The notes under the pieces: model-generated
Told to the model about the DNA's origin: nothing
What the model saw: only the letters and a program-made list of their open reading frames with translations
Database searches by the model: none
Made by a program: the position numbers and the translations under genes
Part shown: positions 30,295 through 39,500 of the stretch, one piece after another
Position numbering within the stretch: position 1 is the first letter of the stretch
Layout of the letters: the number at the start of each line of letters is the position of its first letter
Assembly (NCBI GenBank): GCA_963576785.1
Contig: OY756142.1
Span: 1,054,001 to 1,118,000, forward strand
Origin: Chlorophyllum brunneum
Lineage: Eukaryota; Basidiomycota; Agaricomycetes; Agaricales; Agaricaceae
Direction: 5' to 3'
Length of the DNA stretch: 64,000 bases

Positions 30295-31776
30295 TTACTT
30301 CTGGACAATACGGCCCTGGGTCCGACGCATCGCCTTTTTCTTCTCCTTCTCCAGATACTGGGGGTGATGAATGTGGATATGTGCATTAGAAGACTGTACA
30401 TGCACAACGGCGTACCTTGCGCTGTTCAGCAGCACCAAGCTTAGCAATCCTCTCCTCTTCAGCCCTCTTCTTCGCAGCCTTACGATCCTGCACTGCTTGT
30501 TCCATCTGAAATGTATCATTTAGCAAATTCAAAGGTAACAGATGCATCAAGCAGCTCACCTCTTCCTTCTTAGTCTTCTCCGAATCGGCCTTCAGATCTT
30601 TATCCAATTCCTCCCTAACCTTTCTCAGTTTAGCCTTGGTCTCCGGGCGCAGATGCACTTTTGACAATGAATCGATAAATGGAAAGAGTCCAGCAACGAA
30701 CGCGCTGGTATCGCCCACGTGTCTTGAAGAAGGTATTTCAAGGTTCAGGATGATGTGTTTCTCGCGTTCGTCAGCAGGGAGCGGAGTATTTGGTCGGTCT
30801 CTCGGCTGGTCGGTAATCTGACGAGGTGAGCGAATATGAAGGATAGGGTAGGTGAAAAGGGCTTTACTGAAAACGAGCGGAAGTAAGGGCGAATCTTTTC
30901 GTCATTGATAAGAGGACCAAGGACCTTGAGGACGCCCTCGGTGACGTCAGCAAATTCTGTGTGGTGGGATGTCAAAATGGTGACGACCTCAGACAACTGT
31001 ATATGCGCACCAGACATAACAGAGAATGTGGAAGGAATATTAGGGTTATCAGTGGTCTTGGTCAAAGTCTGCAAAAGATCAGCTTGCATACCACGTAGCT
31101 CGAAAGAAATCAGCGTACCAAATCCCATCGGTTGTCCTTGATGGTGACTAGTTCGTCCTTGGACACGATAGCAAACACAAAATCATGGGGAAGAACCGCA
31201 GGTGCCAGCAAAAAGTCAAGTTGCAGATCGTCCTTGGGACGATACTGCAGGTCCATCAGCTGACGTACAAATTGAAACACAGATTGGAAGAGGTCGTGGC
31301 GAGGACGGAATGTAAAGACAGTGTGCAATGAAACGATATTACGCCTGCCAGTGCAGAAACTGAAGAAATCGGAATAACCATCCGCAGTCAACGGTCCAAA
31401 TTTCGTGTCAGTCTTGCTGAACTGTTTTTCATATGTGGGGAAGTGAACGTCGAGCCTACATAGGAAGGTTAGGTTTGGGGCAGAGCACGGGGGCGGAAAA
31501 GGACGGGCCATTTATTCGCAGCCCGCTTGTTCTTAGAGGACCCAATCCACCAGAACACGACATAAAACAAGAGTCCAACAAGCAGGAAGGCTTCTTTCTG
31601 GAAGTCTATGACCGAAGGCACACGCCAAGTTAGCGCAACCACGTATACCGCAAAAAAGACATACAGGCAGGCCTAAAGGTGAACATCTTCCAGCGCCATT
31701 CCAGACCGTCATACTCGTCAGGAACGACGACAGGAGGAGGGGTCAGGCCCGCGAGAAGTTTAGGGAGGACGGACAT
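30295..31776 (-). CDS. CCDC47-like ER protein (DUF1682)
   Basis: Counterpart of CCDC47, which in animals is part of the PAT complex that chaperones membrane proteins in the ER. The start at 31776 (MSVLPKLLAGLTPPPVVVPDE) leads to DGLEWRWKMFTFRPA. The next exon holds a hydrophobic segment (about 31530-31640, including AFLLVGLLFYVVFWWIG) as the single membrane anchor, followed by a Lys-rich flank. The conserved cytosolic part follows: GPLTADGYSDFFSFCTGRR, DLQLDFLLAPAVLPHDFVFA and FSVMSGAHIQLSEVVTILT, then DTSAFVAGLFPFIDSL. The tail is a Lys/Glu-rich coiled coil ending KKKAMRRTQGRIVQK, the usual family end, at the stop at 30295. An in-frame ATG at 31875 would add 33 residues. Confidence 0.88.
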
Positions 31777-31971
31777 TGAGGAAACCAGAAACGCGGAGTT
31801 AGCAAACTTGGTTGGCGGAGTTTTCCAGGAACAGGGTGGGGCCGGAGACTGCCGGGGAGTGGTTGTGGACGTCAAGCGCTTGGGACCACGACGAAGGACG
31901 AGGTTGCGGACGCCACGATGAGCTTACTTTGACGGCTCTCGTAAGCACTCCCCTCCTCCCTCCAACCTCAT
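31777..31971. promoter_or_regulatory. Divergent promoter region, CCDC47-like / 160-aa protein
   Basis: 195 bp between the two divergent ATGs. If CCDC47 starts at 31875 this shrinks to 96 bp. No recognised element. Confidence 0.35.
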
Positions 31972-32585
31972 ATGCCTCCCATCGCTGTCCCCTCCGCACT
32001 GTCGTCCCTCATCCAAATGGACCCGGTACGCTTGCCATCACCATCGCCATCCCCCATCCACTCAACCAGTTCTTCCTCGTCAGCTTAGACACCTCCCACA
32101 GACTATACCGCCTTCATCCTCGATGTTCTCAGGCGCACTAAACCCCAAAAACCCAACTCAACAAGCCACAATCCTACACCGCTCATAAACCAAGCAGTTC
32201 TTCGACACTGTCTTGGCCTCGCATCCTCTTTCCTCGTCACAGATCTTACTACCAGCCCCGACAATGGCCACTCAACCTGGCTCACAGGCTTCAGTAGCCT
32301 TGTCGATATTGTCGTCGCTCTCCATGCACGGAATGAACTCGAACTAGAAACCATCTCCGAAGCTTCCAAAGCATGTTCAGAGTGCTGGACCGCTGCTGGC
32401 GCATGGAGGGGGATGGAGGATTGCCGAGAAGGCGTGCGCACGATTGCCGGAAAATTGAAGAAACTCTTAGATGAAGGCGGACGGACTTATCGTGGTCTGT
32501 TACCTTTGGGTTTCGGGCTCTTCTCAGGGTTCTCTCTGACGGTCCGTCTTCTTACCCCCCAGGCCAACCCGTGTATGCACCTTGA
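31972..32585 (+). CDS. Conserved-looking hypothetical protein, 160 aa
   Basis: Not recognised. Three exons fit exactly: 31972-32025, 32089-32494 and 32563-32585. They total 483 nt and encode 160 aa (MPPIAVPSALSSLIQMDP, then TPPTDYTAFILDVLRRTKP, ending GGRTYRGQPVYAP). All three junctions keep frame, and both introns are GT-AG. The protein looks mostly helical and soluble, with no signal peptide or membrane segment. A cysteine pair sits around SKACSECW. I cannot infer a role; the gene shares its upstream region with the CCDC47-like gene. Confidence 0.7.
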
Positions 32586-33217
32586 ACTATGCGACACTGG
32601 ATATTTACCCTCCTTGCGGATTTCCCAATGTATACAACATGTTTTTCTTATCTATGATTTTGTATACCGTACCTCTTGTCGGAACCCTCGTGCGTTTAGC
32701 TCTGGCGGACATGCGTATCAATCCATCCTCAATCAAGAATGTTATTGAGTCGGTAATTTGTCAAGCTTCCACTTGACACCGCTACTTGACCCCAATCTGC
32801 GCGTGAGATCACCTCCCACAAAGCTGACACCTATCCAAGATCTATGACGTTGGCAGAATACATGATTGCATCATCCAATCCTATATCAGAGCTCGGTGCT
32901 TTATCTATCTTTACTCCCCAAGAAAGCTTCGTCGGCGTAACACAGTAGTGACATGGGGTCGAGAAAAATGACCCAATTCGAGGTATATATCGCTTCTATT
33001 TTCCTACTTTGGCATTCATATCCGGGCCAGCTGCTTTATCATTACATATAGAAAAAAATCCTATCGGATACACAACGGAAAGATGGGAGGGGGAAAAAGA
33101 AATCGTCCCGTAATCGGAACCAAAACTTAGAGAGAAGCAAGGTTTGTAATTGGCCATATGCTGTTGCGAGGAAAGAGGAGATCAACATCGTGTCCTCAAT
33201 TAGATAAAAGACACCTA
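32586..33217. other. Intergenic, convergent 3' ends (632 bp)
   Basis: Lies between the ends of the 160-aa gene and the G6PD gene. It is AT-richer than the coding parts, and short open frames (for example 32582-32776) have no family resemblance. Probably two 3' UTRs and spacer. Confidence 0.5.
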
Positions 33218-35068
33218 CTATAAATCTCCAGACCGCTTGTACCCGTATTTCTGGATAAACGAGTCAAGGTCCTTAGGTCCTCGGGAACCGTAAGGGTAAG
33301 GAACAGGCTTCGGTGGGGGACCAGACCGGCCATCTATCCAATGCAGAATAGGCGTGAAAATCTAAAATGGGACACATGTGTTCATCCATCATGTAGTCAT
33401 AACGACGATTGGGGAAACATACCTTCCAAGCGATGTCCAGCTCGTCATTTCTCACGAAATTCGAGTGGTCGCCCCGAAGGGCATCCAAGATGAGCGCTTC
33501 ATAAGCCTCGGGGATCTTTGCATCAGTGAACCGTCTCTTGTAAGTCAAGTCCATCTCAGTCGGAATCGCACGAGTATAGAGGCCAGGTGTTTTGGCATTC
33601 AATTTGAGGTAGACAGCCTCCGAGGGCTGAATGCGGATGACGAGTTCATTTCGAGCGATATCTTTGAAGATACCCTGTGTAACATCCTTGAATTGAATGC
33701 GGACCTCTACCTTGGCCTCGTTCAAAGCTATTTATATGTATCGAAATCAGCTTTCCGTCGCGTAGGGTGGAGCAGGAGTGGAAATGCACCTTTTCCGGCC
33801 CTGAGAATAAATGGAACACCTTCCCAGCGAGGGTTATGGATCCAGAGTGTGCACGCGGCAAATGTAGGGCAAACTGAGTTGGGAGGGACAGTATCATCGT
33901 CAAGATATCCGGGCTTGCCATTCGCGGAGACATATTGGCCAAGCAAGCAGTCACTTTGCTCGATGGGCGGGATGGCACGGAGGACCTTTACCTATGACAG
34001 AACGAGGCTCAGTGTTCTGTTCGGGCCTATGACGAATATATTACCTTCTCGTCTCGGATGTCCTCCGACGAGAATGAGACTGGGCGCTCCATAGTCAGGA
34101 TGCTAAGAACCTGCAGCAAATCTGATCTCAACCTATTAAAGAGGACCAAAGATGATTGAATGGCTCGTCGACGTACGATTCTGTAGAATATCACGAATGA
34201 TGCCGAACTCGTCGAAGTAGCCACCACGGCCTTCCGTACCGAACGGTTCTTTGAAAGTGATTTGAACGTTGCTGATCGAGTTCTTGTCCCAAGCGGCACC
34301 CATGGCGACGTTTGCGAATCGCAAGACTAGGAGGTTCTTGACCATCTCCTTTCCAAGATAATGATCGATACGGAAAGTCTCCTCCTCCGACCAATATTCT
34401 TTCACAGCACCGAGGAGTTCCCTGGCGGACTCAGTATCTTTTCCAAAGGGCTTTTCGATGATGATACGATTGACGCCACTTTTGAAGATATAGCAGTGCT
34501 TTTTGAGGTTTTGGGCGACAGGGATGAAAACGCTGGGAGGGAGAGCGAGGTAGAAGATACGGTTCCGCTCCTTCGACTGGTACTTTGACTCTATCTCTCC
34601 GAGGTACTTGTCGAGGTTATCAAAGGATTCGCCGTCTTCATAACCACCAGAAACGTAGGAAGAAAGGGCTTTGAAAGCATCGATAGATTTCGCGAGATCA
34701 GGGTCGTCATTGGGGTTCTTGATGTAGGAGGTCTGGCGTTTGTGGAACTCGTCTAGGTCCATCTTTGTCCTGGCATAACCGACGATTTTCACATCGCGAG
34801 GGAGGAAGCCCTGGCGATAAAGACCGAAGAGTGCGGGGAAAGTCTAGATGGGTGTGATAGTCAGCACAGACCGATATAGGGCACCTGAGGGAGTGGAGGC
34901 ACTTTTTTCTTTGCGAGATCGCCAGAGGCACCAAGGACTGGAGAAGGTGAGACGGGCGAAGGAGAAGGGGATGGGGAGCTCACCAATGATAATAGTGTTG
35001 TCCTTGAGTTCCTCATGGCTGGTTTCCATGGAGGGGATTGTACCTGAGAGCGCGCGTTCACGAGGCAT
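33218..35068 (-). CDS. ZWF1: Glucose-6-phosphate 1-dehydrogenase
   Basis: First enzyme of the oxidative pentose phosphate pathway; oxidises glucose 6-phosphate with NADP+ in the cytosol. Starts at the ATG at 35068. Splicing two small introns gives [19 protein letters not shown], the NADP-binding fingerprint. The substrate and catalytic motif [19 protein letters not shown] is at about 34310-34370. [21 protein letters not shown] and [10 protein letters not shown] follow, then the structural-NADP part. [31 protein letters not shown] is at about 33430-33520 (three adjoining pieces). The last exon ends in a YGY-type tail ([12 protein letters not shown]) with stop at 33218. About 510-520 aa, normal for fungi. 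Divergent from THOC5, with two CCAAT boxes between. Confidence 0.96.
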
Positions 35069-35121
35069 TATGGAGGATGATGGGAGTGGATGGGAGAGGA
35101 AGAGGAGTGATCTCAGTAAAT

Positions 35122-35144
35122 CCAATTTCCAGACGTCCGCCAAT
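35122..35144 (+). promoter_or_regulatory. Two CCAAT boxes in the G6PD / THOC5 divergent promoter
   Basis: CCAAT at 35122-35126 and again at 35140-35144, both on the plus strand, 54-76 bp upstream of the G6PD ATG and 111-133 bp upstream of the THOC5 ATG. Paired CCAAT motifs are typical sites of the fungal HAP/CBC complex; binding here is inferred. Confidence 0.45.
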
Positions 35145-35254
35145 CACTTTAACCCGACTCCCCTCATCTAATCTTGCCACGCTCGCTCCGGTCCAGCCTC
35201 CTTGCCGCGGCCCGCCCCTGCCGATCTTGAATGCTCACTGCCTGACACTTGTCC

Positions 35255-36041
35255 ATGGCTCTCGACACAACGTCCCCCCAACTCCCTCCCTCTCCGGATG
35301 AAGTCATTGACAACCTCCGCGAGCTCGTCTCTCCCTCCTTTCAGCCCTGTGACGCTGCTGCCCTCAACATCCGCGCAATGGCTCTCATAGGCCGTCTCAA
35401 ATCCCTCAACAGAGCCGCCAACAACGCCACCCGCATACACAAAGACATCACTGCAGATGCGAGACATGATATGGACCAGTCCCATCTCCAGCTTCAAAAT
35501 CTTCTCTACGAAAAACGCCACCTCGAGCGTGAAATTGAAAAATGCCGACAGTTTGCGTGCGTTAATCCAGTCCCGCAGTCCTCGTGGATAGTAACATTGG
35601 ACCCGCAGCTCCGTGTACCAAGACGTACCGCTATATACGCTTGACGAGTTCAACCAGCTTGCGCCAGAGGAAAGTCGAATTTTCACGGACGAGCACCAGT
35701 TGATGCTCAACCGTCTCAATTTTGAGCTTGCAGAGCGCCAGCGGTTCGTTTCGTTCTTTTTGTCATCATATGAATTGCCTTAAGCTCCGGTGGTGTCCAC
35801 AGGCTTGACCAACGGCGAAAAGAGCTTATACAGCAGAAGGAAGAGCTCTTGAAGCAGAATAAGACTAAGCTTGCCACGATGGACTCTGTCAAGGCCTACA
35901 TCGACGCACTCACGAAGGTTAATTCTCGTCGTCGCTCGCCCCCGCTTTTTACTTACACAGCTTCCCTAGTCTGCGTCAGAGACACAAAAAAAGCTAGACG
36001 AACTTGTGATACCTCCCTCGGGTTCCAATACAACCTCATAA
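35255..36041 (+). CDS. THO complex subunit 5 (THOC5-like), short form
   Basis: Subunit of the THO/TREX complex that couples transcription to mRNA export in the nucleus. Starts at the ATG at 35255. Exon 1 (to 35556) has LQNLLYEKRHLEREIEKCRQF, the THOC5 coiled-coil signature. After an intron come VYQDVPLYTLDEFNQLAPEE and DEHQLMLNRLNFELAERQR. Two further introns lead to RKELIQQKEELLKQNKTKL, a coiled coil, and then KKLDELVIPPSGSNTTS, stop at 36041. The product is only about 210 aa: it keeps the N-terminal coiled coil and lacks the long C-terminal part of animal THOC5, as is common in fungi. Phases are consistent. Tail to tail with UBC8. Confidence 0.85.
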
Positions 36042-36357
36042 TGATGCTCTTGATATTATTATATTCACATCGTGTTTATTGACAATACAACTGTATTATA
36101 CAAGCGTGGGACCAACGGCGGGGGTGAGATCACAAGTCAACGGGAACACGAAAGGCAGCAAAAGGGAGAGGTGCTAGAATGCATAGCGTGAAAACGGCAT
36201 CGCGGCTGCCCCACAAGGTGATGCAGTTCCAATAGGGTTATGTCGATGAAAATAAGCAAACCAACGGTCCATCGGAGTGTGACCCAACGAGAAATCCAAC
36301 CCCAAGTTCGAAAAGTGACCGGCAATAGGGAGCATGGCAAGATGAGAAATTGTTTAG
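36042..36357. other. Intergenic, convergent 3' ends (316 bp)
   Basis: Spacer between the THOC5 and UBC8 stop codons, probably 3' UTRs. No open frame or repeat that I can support. Confidence 0.5.
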
Positions 36358-37197
36358 TCAATCGTCATTGTCGCTGATGCTTCCAATGTCGCTCATCTCC
36401 TCGTCCTCGTCTTTGTCATCTTTGCCATCGGCTGCATCAACCGCCTCCTTGGTTGCGAATCGCTGTACATATTCTGAAAAACACTTAGATGGCAGTCGTG
36501 AATCTGGGGAGGGGTCATAAATGACGTACCCTTGACTTTGGCATCATACTCTTTCGGATGACGCATCATCAACGCTGCGGCCTCGCCATTGAGAGGGTCG
36601 TTGGGGTTGGGATACCGTAGAAGTTGTGGAAGGAACACTTCAAAAATATTAATCATATCTGCGCCAGCAAGTGGAACATACCATGAGGACATGGTTATCA
36701 GAAGTATGCCACGCGATGACTCACCGAACATGGGTGACCAAGTCTGGTTGATAACATCTAAACACACGGAACCACTCCTGCAGTGATAAGAGTAAGATAA
36801 CAGCACCAGTGTGAGATAGCAAGATGGCAGACGGACAGTTCATCGATATTAGGGTGGAAAATCTTATTCATGAATCCAATACTCGGGGACTTGAATGGGT
36901 ATTGGTCCGGGAGCTCAACGTGGATCTTCCATACACCTCCGGCGAATGGTGCTATGATGTTCGGCTCAGTCAGAGCGGGTGGGAAGCAGAGTCGAGCGCA
37001 CTTTCTGTGGGACCGTAGAAACGGACATAGAATTCCTGCATATTATCATTCACGAGGTTAACCTCATAGTCCGACATTAGCCTGTGCATGTAATGGTGCC
37101 TACTCAGTCATCTTGGATACACGGGAAAACGGAAGGACAACGTACAGTTTCATCACGTCCGTCTCAATACGTCGCTTGTTTGGGTTGGCGTGAACAT
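36358..37197 (-). CDS. UBC8: Ubiquitin-conjugating enzyme E2 UBC8 (UBE2H)
   Basis: E2 of the UBE2H group, which in yeast works with the GID/CTLH ligase to degrade gluconeogenic enzymes. Splicing gives [53 protein letters not shown], the HPN motif ([11 protein letters not shown]) and [16 protein letters not shown] with the active-site Cys (about 36755). [20 protein letters not shown] follows, then a strongly acidic tail ([16 protein letters not shown]), the hallmark of this E2. Stop at 36358. The 5' end is a problem: no ATG is in frame just before NPNKRR, and the nearest ATG (37197) is one base out of frame. The start given is therefore a placeholder. Confidence 0.88.
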
Positions 37198-37801
37198 CCC
37201 GAACGAGATAGATTAGATGATTACACCTGAAGGAGGCAACGAACTTATCATTTGGGGACCTATGCACAGGGTGGGGCGGGGTGCCGGGCTATAGACGGGT
37301 AATGAAGTGAAGGAGTTAGGAGGTGTGGGAGTTAAGCGAAGAGGTAGGGGAGAGAGAGAGGTGGAAGCCAGCGGTGGTAGAGGGAAAGTCAGGTCACAGC
37401 ACCAGCCCAGCAGCGGAATTCACCGGCCGCAAATATATTCCTTATATTACCTCCGTGGCGTGCATTCCGCGGGTGCAACGATTGAGAACTTATGTGCTTG
37501 TCTGAGGAAATGACAATACAGGACTGATGTCCAGTGACAGGCAGTTCGGCCTGGGGGATTTAGAACATTATGGTCCCTGCAAATGGACTGGTGACTGGGT
37601 CTCGGGTGACATGTATCATTCTCTCCGCCAGCATCACTCGCTGATATACTGCACACCAATCCAAACCGAATCACTCTATCCAGGAGAAACCGGACGTCAA
37701 ATTCTCGACTTGGAACTTTCAGCCAACGTGAAGTTGGTGTCAATCTCGGGCCGGACCAATTCCGGATATCCATACGTACATTCTTGTAGTGTCGAGCTAC
37801 T
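37198..37801. promoter_or_regulatory. Divergent upstream region, UBC8 / RING coiled-coil gene (about 600 bp)
   Basis: Contains a purine-rich stretch (GA run near 37350-37362) and open frames on both strands (37447-37929 minus, 37527-37844 plus) that show no domain or splice logic. A non-coding first exon or the missing UBC8 start exon could lie here, but I cannot place it. Confidence 0.4.
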
Positions 37802-39165
37802 ATGCCTACAACGAGAGCCGCCTCTTCCAAGGCTACAACGCTGAAGTGAACACCCTGTAAACCTGGTATTGTCAGGTCCGATACCGAGAGCTGCCCAACG
37901 GAAGTCGGTGGCACACAAGCTGATGACAATTTGGAGGGTAACAGTGACCGGGAGAGTCTTGTCCAGGTGTGGTACCACTTGTTTCATCCTGGCTGTGTTT
38001 AACCGACGAGCATAAATATCATAAGCACAATTGAAAGCTTTCATGAGAAGTGTTCGTAAGCTTGAGGAAAATCTGAAGGAGTCGAGAAAGAAAAGTGAGG
38101 AATTAACAAAACAACTTGACGCTTACAGAACACCGACTACACCTAGAAAGAGAGCATCCTTGAATGTTGAGACAACGGTCAAGATGCAGGATTTAGAGGG
38201 TCGAGTTGAGGAGCTTGGGGGGGTGAGTTTGCGAGCATTGCGGGGTTGTCATCTAGATCCTGATGGTAGTCAAAGGAACTCGAGATTGAACATGAAAATC
38301 AGGAAGGTATGTTCAAACACCTGCATGTGAGCATCTTACCAGCTTAACTGCTTAACTGTGATGGAGCTACGGCAGAAGGAGTTGAAGGCCGAGGCCGATG
38401 AATTGAACCGTGATGGAAAGTCAGACGATGAAGCTGGTGACCTGGATGGTTTTCAGAAAATGAGAAAGGCTAGCTTCATTGTTGGTCATCGTGTACTGTG
38501 ATTCTGACTTTTGGACAGATGTTGTGTAGGTTCTCTAGGTGGATGAATATAACTACACTCGCAGAGGAACCTGAAGACTGCCCTATCTGCCTTGAGCGAT
38601 TGGAACCGAAGAAATCTTACGCGTGTGTTAGGGGCACTGTTTATGACTGGCTCGAGATTGATATGTTGATTTCAGTATACCCTGCGAGCATCTCATTTGC
38701 ATGGAATGCCTTCCAGAGATCAGCAAGGGATGGACGAGACGGTTAAATGCCCACAGTGTCGACGGGATTTCCACAGAGAAGAAGTTGGATTGCTCCAGTA
38801 CACGGAGACAGAGCGATGGGACGAGTTATTGAAGTTGGCCAGTGAGTCGGCTTGGATCGACTATGGTGGTGGAGACTCAAGCTCGGAGCAGGAAGAAGAC
38901 TTGATCGACGATGGCGAATCAAGGCAAGCTTTCGCGAACATACAAAGGTAGAGTTGTGATGATTAGTTTGAGCAGTGCGGTGCCATCAGACCGAGATGAA
39001 GTAGAGGCTCAAGGTGGAGAAGATGAAGAAGATCGGGAGAACGAAGATGGAGGCAGATATTCTCGATCGACTCGAGAGCGGAACCATTCACATTCACATT
39101 CATACGCAGATTCACCAACCGGGGAGAAGAGGAAGAAAATGAGCAAGAAGCAAAGAGTATTCTAG
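37802..39165 (+). CDS. Coiled-coil RING finger protein, reading frame damaged
   Basis: Probable RING E3 ligase. The start MPTTRAASSKATTLK (37802) is followed by an acidic stretch (SDTESCPTEVGGTQADD), a coiled coil (LEENLKESRKKSEELTKQL from about 38060), more charged helices (KELKAEADELNRD), and the RING half CPICLERLEPKKSYA-IPCEHLICMEC. The second half, KCPQCRRDFHREEVG, is in another frame: one base is missing between them (about 38711-38752). The frame after that stays open to an acidic, basic-ended tail (KRKKMSKKQRVF). A TGA at 37847-37849 is removed only by a 30-nt GT-AG intron, and the phase across 38311-38380 does not close. The 3' part uses a GC-AG intron (38924-38975). It may be a decaying gene or carry sequence errors. 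Confidence 0.6.
38924..38975 (+). other. GC-AG intron in the RING coiled-coil gene
   Basis: Donor AAG|GCAAGC at 38924, acceptor GAGCAG at 38975, 52 nt. It joins DLIDDGES to SAVPSDRDEVEAQ in frame. The only GT alternative (38949) would make a 27-nt intron, too short to be likely. Confidence 0.7.
39094..39114 (+). repeat. Short tandem hexamer repeat (His-Ser)
   Basis: About three copies of CATTCA-type hexamers encode HSHSHS in the disordered tail of the RING protein. Confidence 0.6.
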
Positions 39166-39500
39166 GTAGCCAACCCAGTTTCTGTATTGAGCTTTCGGTC
39201 CGTTGTCTCTGACCACTTGACCCATGACGTTGTGGTTTCGACTGCTAGGCACTAGATCCGGTATAGAGATTGTTCCGGTGTGTATTCGGACGATCGAGTG
39301 TGGGTGGATATGAAAATCGGTGTGGCCAGCGGGAGCTGACATAAGGTCGGCGCTCTTCATTCTCCCTGTCGCGCTCGTCATGTGACCGCGCACCTTTGGT
39401 TGAAGGAGAAGCACATCCACCGGTTCTCAAAGAGATGCCTATGCCTTTCCTCTTATCCATTCCCATTCAACTCTAATTCAACTCTATTCCACATCCCACC
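39166..39500. other. Intergenic region upstream of RhoGEF 1 (335 bp)
   Basis: Same-strand spacer holding the 3' UTR of the RING gene and the promoter of the RhoGEF gene. A short direct repeat (AACTCTAATTC / AACTCTATTCC type) sits just before the ATG at 39467-39490. Nothing else supported. Confidence 0.4.

Noticed and set aside
32582..32776. Hydrophobic 64-aa open frame after the 160-aa gene
   Set aside because: Starts inside the last exon of the 160-aa gene and has no supporting features.
37447..37929. Open frames on both strands upstream of the RING coiled-coil gene
   Set aside because: No domain or splice evidence, and they overlap the start of that gene.
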